A DNA stretch of 64,000 bases. Origin: Tissierellia bacterium (GTDB taxonomy: Bacteria > Bacillota > Clostridia > Tissierellales > Tepidimicrobiaceae). The position numbers and the translations under genes were made by a program. The notes under the pieces were generated by a model. That model saw only the letters and a list, made by a program, of their open reading frames with translations, was not told where the DNA came from and made no database searches. The DNA lies in assembly GCA_012735215.1 (NCBI GenBank), contig JAAYHX010000016.1, forward strand, positions 1 through 64,000, in the 5' to 3' direction. Each line of letters begins with the position of its first letter. Position 1 is the first letter of the stretch. Positions 17,841 through 25,220 of the stretch are shown here, piece after piece.

Positions 17841-18458
17841 ATGAAGAAGGTATATGTTGTACTAACAAGGACTAATACCTTAATATCAAGGTTAATTAGA
17901 TACTTCACCAAGGATCGATATACTCATGCTGCCATATCACTGGATTTAGACCTTAGACACATGTATAGCTTTGGAAGAAGATGGACTTATAATCCTTTTA
18001 TAGGTGGATTTAAACATGAATTTTTAGATCAGGGGGCATACAAGTTTTCTAAGCAATTACCTGGAGTAATTGTTGAGTTGAATGTGACAGAAGAGCAATA
18101 TATGAAAATAGAAAGTATATTAAACCAATTTATTAATAACCCAAAATATTATAAGTATAATTACTTAGGACTAATAAATAACATCATACATAAAGATACC
18201 TATTTTGCTAACAGGTTTTTGTGTTCAGAATTTGTTTACTATGTTCTTAATGAATGCCATGTAGTGAACTTTAATAAGCCGAGAAGCCTGGTAAGACCTC
18301 AAGACTTTCTAAATTTGGATGGAAGGATAATATATGAAGGAGATTTGAGAGAATTGGAGAATGTAGCAACTAATGCCATTCCCTCACCAAACCTATATTT
18401 TGGAATTATAGATGGAAAACTTGCTAAAAAGCTTGTTAATAAACTTGCTAGATTATAG
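17841..18458 (+). CDS. YiiX-like permuted papain-fold (NlpC/P60 superfamily) protein
   Basis: The 205-aa protein has the catalytic layout of the YiiX/YebB group: an N-terminal His in KDRYTHAAISLD (about residue 30) and a Cys in RFLCSEFVYYVLNE (about residue 130). It lacks a signal peptide or membrane helix. Members are thought to be amidases or lipid-binding hydrolases, and few have known function. The start follows AAAGGGGGG. The terminator hairpin overlaps its last codons. The ten-gene small-protein cluster begins about 170 bases later on the same strand. Confidence 0.75.
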   Translation: MKKVYVVLTRTNTLISRLIRYFTKDRYTHAAISLDLDLRHMYSFGRRWTYNPFIGGFKHEFLDQGAYKFSKQLPGVIVELNVTEEQYMKIESILNQFINNPKYYKYNYLGLINNIIHKDTYFANRFLCSEFVYYVLNECHVVNFNKPRSLVRPQDFLNLDGRIIYEGDLRELENVATNAIPSPNLYFGIIDGKLAKKLVNKLARL

Positions 18459-18472
18459 CAAGTTTTTTTATT
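18442..18472 (+). terminator. Terminator overlapping the end of the YiiX-like gene
   Basis: AACTTGCTA and TAGCAAGTT (arms within 18442-18464) are followed by seven T. Confidence 0.85.
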
Positions 18473-18629
18473 GCCCAAAAACCTAAGAACAGGAGGGCAA
18501 ATTGTATTCTCAAGGGTCATCTTTTACATAAATCCAACAATTATATGGAATCTAGAAAAATAATCAATAATAGTAGCATAAGTGGTGTACATGCATATTA
18601 TGTATTAGGACAAGAGGAGGTGAAATTAA

Positions 18630-18785
18630 GTGGCAGACAGAATATATGCTTCTATAGTTAACCAAAAAACTGTAACTCAAATTCAACTTCAAGTACTAAC
18701 AATTATAGCAGCTCAAGTAGCTGATGTAATTGAAGCTCAACTAGGAGTAACTTTACAATTTGATGATGATTTAATTGATGTCTAA
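18630..18785 (+). CDS. 51-aa small protein, first copy of a tandem pair
   Basis: The GTG start at 18630 follows AGGAGGTG (18615-18622). The 51-aa product begins ADRIYASIVNQK and ends QFDDDLIDV. Its middle is a Gln-rich amphipathic stretch (TVTQIQLQVLTIIAAQ) and its C-terminus is acidic. It is about 80 percent identical to the next protein by direct comparison. No signal peptide or motif of known function is present. The alternation of Gln/Thr and aliphatic residues suggests strand-forming, self-assembling protein. It vaguely recalls CotX/CotV repeat domains of Bacillus spore crust, but this is only thematic. Family unknown. Confidence 0.7.
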   Translation: MADRIYASIVNQKTVTQIQLQVLTIIAAQVADVIEAQLGVTLQFDDDLIDV

Positions 18786-18821
18786 TAACAAATAGTGAGC
18801 ACCAAAATGGAGGTGAAATAT

Positions 18822-18977
18822 ATGGCAGATAGAATTTTTGCATCAGTTATCAATCAAAAGACTGTAACACAAGTTCAACTACAAGTATTAACAATTATAG
18901 CAGCACAAATAGCAAGCGTAATTGAAGCTCAATTAGGAATTACAGCACAGTTTGATGATGATTTGATTGATTTATAG
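18822..18977 (+). CDS. 51-aa small protein, second copy of the tandem pair
   Basis: ATG 18822 follows GGAGGTG; an upstream in-frame ATG at 18795 would include the ribosome site. The 51-aa protein mirrors its neighbour (ADRIFASVINQK... QFDDDLIDL), differing at about ten mostly conservative positions. Nucleotide divergence at third positions is high while the protein is conserved, which shows selection and confirms both as genes. A GGGGGG/CCCCCC hairpin follows. Function unknown. Confidence 0.75.
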   Translation: MADRIFASVINQKTVTQVQLQVLTIIAAQIASVIEAQLGITAQFDDDLIDL

Positions 18978-18987
18978 AAGTAAAAAC

Positions 18988-19018
18988 AAGGGGGGTCTCC
19001 CCCCTTTAGATAGATTTT
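18988..19018 (+). terminator. GC-rich hairpin after the tandem pair
   Basis: AAGGGGGG and CCCCCCTT pair around TCT (18988-19006). The T-rich tail (ATTTTTA) is a few bases away, so termination may be partial. Confidence 0.5.
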
Positions 19019-19059
19019 TATCCTGGTGAAATAAAATTAAACAGAGAGGGGAGAGATAG

Positions 19060-19281
19060 GTGAAGATTGGATTCAATAAAGATGGGCTGACATTAAATTC
19101 TAAGAAGTTTCATCCATTAAATTTTAAAACAAAAAATATTTCATTAGAATCAGACATACCAGCTAACGGTGTTGATGCTTTAGAAGTATTATCTGCATTC
19201 CAACAAGGACCAAAACTAAAGAATGTTAGCAGAGAGGATGGAATAAAGGTATTAATATCTATGCTAGAAAAGATTAAATAA
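19060..19281 (+). CDS. 73-aa small protein of unknown function
   Basis: The GTG start at 19060 follows GAGGGGAGAG. The product is basic at the N-terminus (KIGFNKDGLTLNSKKFHPLNF) and ends in an amphipathic helix (REDGIKVLISMLEKI). It is soluble, without cysteine, and not recognised. It follows the tandem pair by 80 bases and is itself followed by a strong terminator, closing the first sub-operon of the cluster. Confidence 0.65.
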   Translation: MKIGFNKDGLTLNSKKFHPLNFKTKNISLESDIPANGVDALEVLSAFQQGPKLKNVSREDGIKVLISMLEKIK

Positions 19282-19289
19282 GATAAGTT

Positions 19290-19327
19290 AGCTACCTCAA
19301 AAGGATTATATTTTGAGGTAGCTTTTT
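19290..19327 (+). terminator. Strong terminator inside the small-gene cluster
   Basis: A 13-bp perfect stem, AGCTACCTCAAAA (19290-19302) with its complement (19311-19323), is followed by TTTT. It divides the cluster into two transcripts. Confidence 0.85.
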
Positions 19328-19340
19328 ATATGAACCATAA

Positions 19341-19359
19341 ATCTTATGTTACATAAGAT
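19341..19359. promoter_or_regulatory. 19-bp perfect palindrome upstream of the second small-gene transcript
   Basis: ATCTTATGT-T-ACATAAGAT is fully symmetrical and lies 35 bases before the next start codon, where the promoter must be. It is likely an operator, or part of a promoter recognised by a sporulation sigma factor (it contains CATA). Regulator unknown. Confidence 0.5.
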
Positions 19360-19393
19360 ATTAGTAGAAAAAGTAAGATAGGGGGCATTATTT

Positions 19394-19561
19394 ATGTCAA
19401 AGCAAGCAGAGAATTCACTATCTATAAAAAAAGATAAGGGTACATTTATGGGAGCCAAGGTTGCTAATCAGATAAATACCAATCAGCAATCAAACATGTG
19501 TCTTACTCAGTTGAGTGTTGTTACCCAAAATTCATCAACAGTTAACATCAGCTTAGCATAA
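19394..19561 (+). CDS. 55-aa Asn/Gln/Ser-rich small protein
   Basis: ATG 19394 follows AGATAGGGGG. The N-terminus is polar and charged (SKQAENSLSIKKDKG). The C-terminal half is rich in Asn, Gln, Ser and Thr (ANQINTNQQSNM, VVTQNSSTVNISLA). The segment ANQxNxxx...LTQLSVV resembles SNQANxxx...LxQFNIV and IQLNAVFV in two later proteins of the cluster, suggesting a shared domain. The TAA overlaps the next ribosome site, so the genes are co-translated. Unknown family. Confidence 0.65.
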   Translation: MSKQAENSLSIKKDKGTFMGAKVANQINTNQQSNMCLTQLSVVTQNSSTVNISLA

Positions 19562-19574
19562 GGAGGGGTTAGTA

Positions 19575-19883
19575 ATGGTGACAGATAAGAAGCAGGGCAA
19601 TGAATGGATTAAGCTTAAGCTGAACAAGAAAGATGAAAGTATACCAAGAGAAATTAGAATTGACTATGATGGCCATGTATATATGGATGGTGAACTATAT
19701 GATGAAGAAAAATCAAAATATAGCAATTTAAGTATAGACGTAGAGCAGCATAATAGAATGAGTTCTGGAGAGGAAACAAGACGGATAATTGAGCTGAGCA
19801 AGGAAGCTAAGAAAGGAGAAACCATTACAGTAAAGGATGAAAGGGGTCCAGACAGAAGGGAAACTACCACTGTTAAATTTTAA
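19575..19883 (+). CDS. 102-aa highly charged small protein
   Basis: The gene starts 13 bases after the previous stop behind AAGGAGGGG. The soluble product is rich in Lys, Glu, Asp and Arg. It has a short strand-turn-strand core (IPREIRIDYDGHVYMDGELYDE) and a C-terminal helix plus strands ending ETTTVKF. There are no cysteines or membrane segments. Not recognised. It sits in a run of genes with near-zero spacing, so it is probably made in step with its neighbours. Confidence 0.65.
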   Translation: MVTDKKQGNEWIKLKLNKKDESIPREIRIDYDGHVYMDGELYDEEKSKYSNLSIDVEQHNRMSSGEETRRIIELSKEAKKGETITVKDERGPDRRETTTVKF

Positions 19884-19896
19884 AGGGGGTATTTGT

Positions 19897-20115
19897 TTGG
19901 AACATAAAAATATGGAAAAGCATGATCAAATAAATAGTGATTATTATGTTAATAGATTTATTACAAAGGAGACAGAGTTAACTATAAACATAAAAAAGAT
20001 GAAGAATCCTGCTTATTTATTAGAGCAATTATATCTATTGAAACAGAAGGATGAATTGAGCGATGATGAAAAAAACGAAGAAGTAAGGAAGATAATGTCT
20101 GATTATATGAGGTGA
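19897..20115 (+). CDS. 72-aa charged small protein, TTG start
   Basis: A TTG at 19897 is preferred because AAAGGGGG ends eight bases upstream; an earlier in-frame start (19837) lies inside the preceding gene. The protein begins EHKNMEKHDQINSDYYVN and ends in a helical acidic segment (QKDELSDDEKNEEVRKIMSDYM). A middle part (AYLLEQLYLLKQ) is leucine-rich and may mediate pairing. Its final bases overlap the ribosome site of the next gene. Unknown function. Confidence 0.6.
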   Translation: MEHKNMEKHDQINSDYYVNRFITKETELTINIKKMKNPAYLLEQLYLLKQKDELSDDEKNEEVRKIMSDYMR

Positions 20116-20120
20116 TTCAT

Positions 20121-20393
20121 TTGGATGGAAAAATCAAACACTCACTATCAGTTAACCTGTCCAACCAAGCTAATACTTTTAAATGTATAAAGGCAAATCT
20201 AGGCCAATTTAACATAGTAGCAATCTTAGGATTGGAATATTTATATGAGAAAGACCCAATTAATAAAATCCCTATTTCCATTGATGTAGATAGAGACTGG
20301 AACCTTTCAATAGAAGGATTAGATAAGAACATAATAGATGAAGAGAATATATGTATATATACGGACAAAAAAGTGACTAAGAGTGATGAGTAA
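20121..20393 (+). CDS. 90-aa small protein with SNQAN...FNIV motif
   Basis: TTG 20121 is chosen because AGGTGA (20110-20115) is well placed. A GTG at 20112 overlaps that site but cannot be excluded. Residues 8-35 (LSVNLSNQANTF, NLGQFNIVAIL) align with the following protein (FMINASNQANLS, SPIQLNAVFVLV) and loosely with the 55-aa protein upstream. An acidic beta-rich second half (ISIDVDRDWNLSIEGLD) also has a counterpart downstream. The two are likely paralogues. Function unknown. Confidence 0.65.
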   Translation: MDGKIKHSLSVNLSNQANTFKCIKANLGQFNIVAILGLEYLYEKDPINKIPISIDVDRDWNLSIEGLDKNIIDEENICIYTDKKVTKSDE

Positions 20394-20421
20394 ATAAGAA
20401 TCTTCTCTGGAGGCGATAGTA

Positions 20422-20736
20422 TTGGAAGATAAAAATCAAAACCAATTTGTAGAAGAGGTTTTAGATAGTGATGATACTAGAATATATAATTTCATGATAA
20501 ACGCTTCAAATCAAGCAAATCTGTCAAGAAGCAACAACCTTTCTCCCATTCAATTAAATGCTGTATTTGTGCTAGTAAACCCTTATTATATGGAACAATT
20601 TAATATTGAAGACTTGGATTTGAATTTAAAAGTAGATGAGGAAGGGGTTATAAGAATTAATAATAAGAACTACGAGATGCTAGAAATTGAACCAGGAATT
20701 AAGATCTTTGGAGTATCCAAATTGAAGGAGTGTTGA
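20422..20736 (+). CDS. 104-aa paralogue of the preceding small protein
   Basis: TTG 20422 follows CTGGAGG. The 104-aa product carries an acidic N-tail (EDKNQNQFVEEVLDSDD), then the paired motif NASNQANLSRSNNLSPIQLN and strands ending GVIRINNKNYEMLEIEPGIKIF. The same order of motif, hydrophobic strand and Asp-rich strand is seen in the upstream neighbour. Its stop TGA lies three bases before the next GTG start, implying coupling. Not assigned to a family. Confidence 0.65.
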   Translation: MEDKNQNQFVEEVLDSDDTRIYNFMINASNQANLSRSNNLSPIQLNAVFVLVNPYYMEQFNIEDLDLNLKVDEEGVIRINNKNYEMLEIEPGIKIFGVSKLKEC

Positions 20737-20738
20737 CT

Positions 20739-20960
20739 GTGAAAAAAGAAAGATTTAATAGAAGAAAGCTATATGAAGTTCTTACTCCAGAAGAAAAGGT
20801 CTTATATGAAAAGGTGCTAAATGATATAGCAAAAAATGAAGAATTTTACGCAACTAGTACTGCTGAAGAGATAACAGCCCATCTGGTGGATGAGTGTGGC
20901 TTTGATAAAGAGGCTATTTATAAATTATTCAAGAAAATTACTAGGATTTACGGGGAGTGA
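20739..20960 (+). CDS. 73-aa helical small protein
   Basis: GTG 20739 is preceded by AAGGAG at 20725-20730; an in-frame GTG at 20730 overlaps that site. The product is all-helical and charged (NRRKLYEVLTPEEKVLYEKVLNDIA, then TAEEITAHLVDECGFDKEAIYKLFKKITRIYGE). Its EEITAHLVDECGFDKEAIYKLF looks like a small winged-helix or four-helix unit, but no family is recognised. The stop overlaps the ribosome site of the last cluster gene. Confidence 0.65.
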   Translation: MKKERFNRRKLYEVLTPEEKVLYEKVLNDIAKNEEFYATSTAEEITAHLVDECGFDKEAIYKLFKKITRIYGE

Positions 20961-20965
20961 TAGGA

Positions 20966-21274
20966 TTGGACTACTATTTCAACCGAATAACAGAATCAAC
21001 TGATGATAGATATTTGGATGAATCAACAAAAGAAGAGGAATTGATAAATGAAGAATCTGAAATGGGGGATGGGGAGGATATTAATGAAAGTGATGAAAGA
21101 GATGAAGTTGAACAAAAGGAAGAAAGCATGGATGAAGAAGTTGAAGAAGACATTGAAAAGAAAGAATTGGAAGATAAAAAAATAGGAGGAGATGGGAAAG
21201 GTACAGCTCTTGAACTTTCAGTAAATATATTAGATCAATTGTTAAAGATATATAAAAGTAAAAAAGGGAATTAA
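20966..21274 (+). CDS. 102-aa very acidic low-complexity protein, last gene of the cluster
   Basis: TTG 20966 follows GGGGAG with good spacing; GTG 20957 is an alternative. After a short head (DYYFNRITEST), about 60 residues are almost wholly Glu, Asp, Ser and Lys (for example EEELINEESEMGDGEDINES). A conserved-looking C-terminal helix follows (GTALELSVNILDQLLKIYKSKK). The acidic linker plus terminal helix suggests a flexible tether or an adaptor. A strong terminator follows. No known family. Confidence 0.65.
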   Translation: MDYYFNRITESTDDRYLDESTKEEELINEESEMGDGEDINESDERDEVEQKEESMDEEVEEDIEKKELEDKKIGGDGKGTALELSVNILDQLLKIYKSKKGN

Positions 21275-21280
21275 ACACTT

Positions 21281-21327
21281 AAAAGCTCTTTTCTAACTAA
21301 ATACATAGTTGAAAAGAGCTTTTGTTT
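21281..21327 (+). terminator. Terminator ending the small-gene cluster
   Basis: AAAAGCTCTTTTC (21281-21293) pairs perfectly with GAAAAGAGCTTTT (21311-21323), then GTTTTAT. Confidence 0.9.
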
Positions 21328-21374
21328 TATCATTACATTGTAAAAATATTTATATTATGCCTACTTTATGTTAA

Positions 21375-21395
21375 AATAAAGTTGACAACTTTATT
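21375..21395. promoter_or_regulatory. 21-bp perfect palindrome overlapping the mntP leader, probable operator
   Basis: Arms AATAAAGTTG and CAACTTTATT flank a single central A and end directly at the ribosome site of mntP. The size and symmetry fit a dimeric regulator. It does not match the MntR or Fur consensus as I know them. Confidence 0.6.
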
Positions 21396-21409
21396 GAGGG
21401 AGAAATGAA

Positions 21410-21973
21410 ATGAAATTTTTTGAACTAATTGTTATATCTTTTGGAGTTGCCATGGATGCTTTTGCAGTTTCAATATGTAGAGGTTTATCTATGAGTAAAA
21501 TGAATTATAAAAATGCTTTTATAACTGGTGGTTTCTTTGGAGGATTCCAGGCATTTATGCCATTTTTAGGCTACATATTGGGTATCCAATTTAGTGATTA
21601 CATAGTATCATTTGACCATTGGGTTGCTTTTGTTTTGCTGACTGTTATTGGTATAAATATGATTAAGGAATCACAGGATAACTGCTGTCCTATTGACGAA
21701 GATGCCTTCAATTTAAAGAATTTGTTGGTTTTATCTATTGCTACTAGTATTGATGCCCTGGCTATAGGAGTAACTTTTGCATTATTGAAGGTAAATATTT
21801 CTTTTGCTGTCATGACAATAGGAATAATAACATTTATTACATCTTTTATTGGTGTAAAACTTGGACATGATTTAGGCTCCAAGTGCAAATCCAAGGCTGA
21901 AATATTGGGTGGTTTTATACTAATAGCTGTAGGAACAAAGATATTACTAGAACATTTGGGAATTATCGGATAA
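21410..21973 (+). CDS. mntP: Manganese efflux pump MntP
   Basis: The 187-aa membrane protein has six predicted helices in two inverted repeats. The paired acidic motifs of MntP are present: [11 protein letters not shown] in helix 1 and [13 protein letters not shown] in helix 4. These Asp residues are required for Mn2+ export in characterised members. The start follows GAGGGAG. No yybP-ykoY riboswitch is seen in the 135-base gap upstream, but a perfect palindrome sits over the ribosome-site region, suggesting repressor control. A short hairpin terminator separates it from the convergent DnaJ-like gene. Confidence 0.92.
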   Translation: MKFFELIVISFGVAMDAFAVSICRGLSMSKMNYKNAFITGGFFGGFQAFMPFLGYILGIQFSDYIVSFDHWVAFVLLTVIGINMIKESQDNCCPIDEDAFNLKNLLVLSIATSIDALAIGVTFALLKVNISFAVMTIGIITFITSFIGVKLGHDLGSKCKSKAEILGGFILIAVGTKILLEHLGIIG

Positions 21974-21978
21974 AGTAA

Positions 21979-22005
21979 AAGCCCTTTAAAAAAGGGCTTA
22001 ATTCA
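21979..22005. terminator. Bidirectional terminator
   Basis: AAGCCCTTT (21979-21987) and AAAGGGCTT (21991-21999) pair between convergent mntP and the DnaJ-like gene. Confidence 0.75.
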
Positions 22006-22795
22006 TTTTATTATATCTTTCCATGTTATTGTCGCTTAAAAACTCATAGGCACTATTTATTTTTTGAAACATTTCCGTTGCATTGGGGGATTGATTTAAG
22101 TCTGGATGGTACTCTTTTGCTTTTTTCCTATAGGCTAATTTTATTTGATACTTATCAGCATTGTAAGGAACACCTAATATATCGCAACTTTCTTCGTATT
22201 TCTTCTTAAATTCCAATGTGGGATTGTTGTAGGTATACTTCTCATATCCGGTATAATTTCCATACCCACTGTAACTATAGTCTCCATAATTGCTCTGACT
22301 ATTTTGGTATTCTTGCCACATTCTAAATCTTTCTTCCCACTGTCTCCAAATTTCTTCCTGCTTTCTTTGCTGTTCTCTTTTTCGCCTTGCTTCTTGTTCT
22401 CGTCGGTATTTATTTCCGTATTCTGAAAATGAGGCATATTTGCTGTTAGTACCGTAGATCAAATAATTAGCTCTATCAAAAAGGTATTCCGTTACCATGT
22501 ATTGAATGTATTTCAAAAAGGATACAAATTTAGTGCCTAGGATTGGGAATATCATTAAAAAAAGCAGAGGAAATAATATAATTGGGTTTAACAGAAAATA
22601 TAGACCAAAAGGCCCTGCAAACATAAAAAATAGTAAGCAGCCTCCCATGCCTACAAGAGCGGCAAAACCTCCAGCAATGGCTCTAGTCACATTAACAGAA
22701 AAAGAGACAATAGCTATGATTATATCAAATACAGTAGAAATAATATTCGTAATAGCATACAATAGTTTACCTGCAATCTTTTTAATACCCTTCAT
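21998..22795 (-). CDS. Membrane-anchored J-domain protein
   Basis: The 265-aa protein has two or three hydrophobic segments in its first 110 residues. A basic, Gln/Arg-rich linker (YRREQEARRKREQQRKQEEIWRQWEER style) and a Tyr/Gly/Ser-rich spacer follow. A C-terminal J domain (about 200-265) carries the essential HPD tripeptide in AKEYHPDLNQ. J domains stimulate DnaK ATPase, so this probably recruits DnaK to the membrane. C-terminal placement of the J domain is the reverse of DnaJ, so it is not the general chaperone. Its partner is unknown. Confidence 0.85.
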   Translation of the reverse strand: MKGIKKIAGKLLYAITNIISTVFDIIIAIVSFSVNVTRAIAGGFAALVGMGGCLLFFMFAGPFGLYFLLNPIILFPLLFLMIFPILGTKFVSFLKYIQYMVTEYLFDRANYLIYGTNSKYASFSEYGNKYRREQEARRKREQQRKQEEIWRQWEERFRMWQEYQNSQSNYGDYSYSGYGNYTGYEKYTYNNPTLEFKKKYEESCDILGVPYNADKYQIKLAYRKKAKEYHPDLNQSPNATEMFQKINSAYEFLSDNNMERYNKMN

Positions 22796-23078
22796 TCACA
22801 ACTTAACTCCTTCTAGTATTTTTCACAATAGTTAAATTATATCATATTATTATAGCAGGAAGTGTAGTATATTAATAGACAAAACTTTTTTCATTACCAT
22901 TCATTCACATTATTCTATACCCCTATTTAAAATTGTGAAAAAATAGACAAATAAAAATAAAAGTTATTGTAGTTATACAAATTTTACAATGTGTATTGCC
23001 TTTGTTACATATTCATTTTATTGAATATGTAAAACTAGCCTTTCTTTATATATACTAGAATTAAGGGGGTTGATAGTT

Positions 23079-24458
23079 GTGAGTATTGCCTATGTTACCG
23101 GTAGAAAGCTTTTTGAAAAAACAACGGATATTTTGTTAAAATATATAAACAAGGATAAGGAAGAGAACTTGTTAAAGTTAGTTGATTGGGCCCAAAACTT
23201 TATGGGAGATATATTTCAAGAAAAATACTATGATGAAACAAGAAAGCTGATTAAGGATAAAGATAACAAGTGGATAAAATACATGGAGAAGATGATCGAG
23301 GAGATACATCCTAATGTATTAAAAACCCACATATTGAATCTGGGCTATGAAGCTTCACTCTATGGTCTTAAAAGGATTCATAAGATGAGAGAAATTCATA
23401 ACTGCAATGTACCCTGGGCAATCTTGATGGATCCAACTTCTGCTTGTAATCTAAAATGTACAGGTTGTTGGGCGGCAGAATATGGTCATAACCTAAGTCT
23501 TACCTTTGAAGAAATGGATGATATAATAAGACAAGGGAAAGAGCTGGGAACACATTTCTTCATATTTGCTGGAGGGGAGCCTCTAGTAAGAAAAGATGAT
23601 ATAATAAAACTTTGCGAAAAGCATAATGATTGTGCTTTTCATGCTTTTACAAATGGAACCTTAATAGATAAAAAATTGTGTGAAGACATGCAAAGGGTTG
23701 GGAATTTTTCTGTAGCCATAAGCATAGAAGGTTTCCAGAAATCAAATGATAGCAGAAGGGGAGAAGGTACATTTTGTAGAGTTATGGAGTCTATGGACTT
23801 ATTGAGGGAACATGGACTTTTGTATGGCACTTCAATTTGCTATACAAGCAAAAACTACAAAGATGTAACATCAGATGAATTCTACGATATGTTAATAGAA
23901 AAGGGAGTTAGATTTTCTTGGTACTTCCACTACATGCCAATAGGTAATGATGCTTCTGTTGAATTGCTGCCAGACAAGGATCAGAGGGAGTATGTAATGA
24001 GGAGAATAAGAGAAACTAGAGCCTTAGAAGGTGGTAAACCAATCTTCCTAATTGATTTTCAAAATGATGGACCTGCTGTAAAAGGCTGTATTGCAGGTGG
24101 AAAGAACTATCTTCACATCAATGCAAATGGAGATGTGGAACCCTGCGTATTTATACATTATTCAACTGCCAATATAAGGGAAGTAAGTTTGATAGAAGCT
24201 TTAAAGCAGCCTTTGTTTATGGCATTCAGGAAAAACCAACCTTTCAACGAGAACCACCTAAGACCCTGTCCAATGTTAGAGAATCCAGAATTTATTGAGT
24301 TGATGGTTAAGGAAACTAAGGCTAAGTCTACAGATCTAAAATCTCCAGAAAGGGTGGAAGACCTTGTTGCAAAAACCAAACCCTATGCGGAACAGTGGAG
24401 GGATAGAGCAGAAGAATTGTGGAATGAAATTAACCAAAAGGAAAAAGTTACTGTTTAG
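23079..24458 (+). CDS. Radical SAM protein with SPASM-like C-terminus
   Basis: The 459-aa enzyme starts at GTG 23079, nine bases after AAGGGGG; the earlier TTG 23070 is too close. An N-terminal helical region of about 110 residues precedes the CxxxCxxC iron-sulfur motif (DPTSACNLKCTGC, Cys123, 127, 130). GGEPLVR for SAM binding and a C-terminal segment GCIAGGKNYLHINANGDVEPCVF with further Cys residues (SPASM/twitch style) follow. The helical N-terminus and the ending motifs resemble a widespread clostridial radical SAM group of unknown substrate. Neighbours give no clue. A terminator follows. Confidence 0.85.
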   Translation: MSIAYVTGRKLFEKTTDILLKYINKDKEENLLKLVDWAQNFMGDIFQEKYYDETRKLIKDKDNKWIKYMEKMIEEIHPNVLKTHILNLGYEASLYGLKRIHKMREIHNCNVPWAILMDPTSACNLKCTGCWAAEYGHNLSLTFEEMDDIIRQGKELGTHFFIFAGGEPLVRKDDIIKLCEKHNDCAFHAFTNGTLIDKKLCEDMQRVGNFSVAISIEGFQKSNDSRRGEGTFCRVMESMDLLREHGLLYGTSICYTSKNYKDVTSDEFYDMLIEKGVRFSWYFHYMPIGNDASVELLPDKDQREYVMRRIRETRALEGGKPIFLIDFQNDGPAVKGCIAGGKNYLHINANGDVEPCVFIHYSTANIREVSLIEALKQPLFMAFRKNQPFNENHLRPCPMLENPEFIELMVKETKAKSTDLKSPERVEDLVAKTKPYAEQWRDRAEELWNEINQKEKVTV

Positions 24459-24481
24459 AAGAGGCAAATATATAATATTTG

Positions 24482-24515
24482 GAAAAGCAGATATGATGAT
24501 CTGCTTTTCTTTTAT
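24482..24515 (+). terminator. Hairpin terminator
   Basis: GAAAAGCAGAT (24482-24492) pairs with ATCTGCTTTTC (24499-24509), then TTTTATG. Confidence 0.85.
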
Positions 24516-24661
24516 GTTTTTAGTAAGAACATGGTATTATTAAACAGTTTTTATATGTTTTGAGCTAGAAAATAAAAATTTTTTTATTTAAGTACTATTA
24601 AAAGTATTAAAATATGATAAACTTAAATAGTAATATTTCATAGATTTAGGAGGGAAACATT

Positions 24662-25180
24662 TTGGACTTTAAATCAAAGATAAGAGTAATTGAAGATTTC
24701 CCGGAGAAAGGAATAAGCTTTAAGGATATAACCACTTTGATAAAAGATGGGGAGGCCTTTAAAGAGGCTGTAAAGATGATTGTAGAAGATCTAAAAGATA
24801 AGCAAGTAGACTATGTAGCTGGACCAGAAGCAAGAGGGTTTTTGTTTGGGTCAGCTGTAGCCTATGCTTTAGGAGTGGGCTTTATACCAGTTAGAAAGCC
24901 AGGGAAATTACCTGCTGAAACAGTAAGCTATGATTATGAGTTAGAATATGGGAAAAACACGCTGGAGATACATAAGGACTCTATAGAAAAAGGTAAAAAG
25001 ATAGCTATTGTAGATGACCTACTAGCTACTGGTGGAACTATGTTATCTGCAGCTAAATTGATTGAATCAATTGGTGGGGAAGTTGTAGCCATGGAGTTTC
25101 TAATTGAGCTGGAGAATTTAGGTGGAAGGGAAAAATTAAAAGACTACTATGTAAATTCTTTAGTCAAGTACGATAGATAA
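24662..25180 (+). CDS. apt: Adenine phosphoribosyltransferase
   Basis: The 172-aa enzyme makes AMP from adenine and PRPP in purine salvage. TTG 24662 is the start, behind AGGAGGGAAAC. The sequence shows the conserved family opening ([20 protein letters not shown]), [19 protein letters not shown], the [25 protein letters not shown] flexible loop and the PRPP-binding motif [14 protein letters not shown]. Length is standard. A very strong bidirectional terminator separates it from mnmH. Confidence 0.95.
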   Translation: MDFKSKIRVIEDFPEKGISFKDITTLIKDGEAFKEAVKMIVEDLKDKQVDYVAGPEARGFLFGSAVAYALGVGFIPVRKPGKLPAETVSYDYELEYGKNTLEIHKDSIEKGKKIAIVDDLLATGGTMLSAAKLIESIGGEVVAMEFLIELENLGGREKLKDYYVNSLVKYDR

Positions 25181-25220
25181 TCTAAAAGGATGGCTTTTAA
25201 TGCCATCCTTTTAGATTATC
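25175..25220. terminator. Long bidirectional terminator overlapping both stop regions
   Basis: A 19-bp perfect stem (GATAATCTAAAAGGATGGC, 25175-25193, with its complement 25202-25220) overlaps the ends of apt and mnmH. Confidence 0.85.

Noticed and set aside
18459-18629. Sporulation sigma promoter (CATATTAT around 18595) before the small-gene cluster
   Set aside because: No -35 element at acceptable spacing was found; too weak to list.
19837-19896. Upstream extension of the small gene ending at 20115
   Set aside because: It would overlap the preceding gene by 47 bases and lie before the AAAGGGGG ribosome site.
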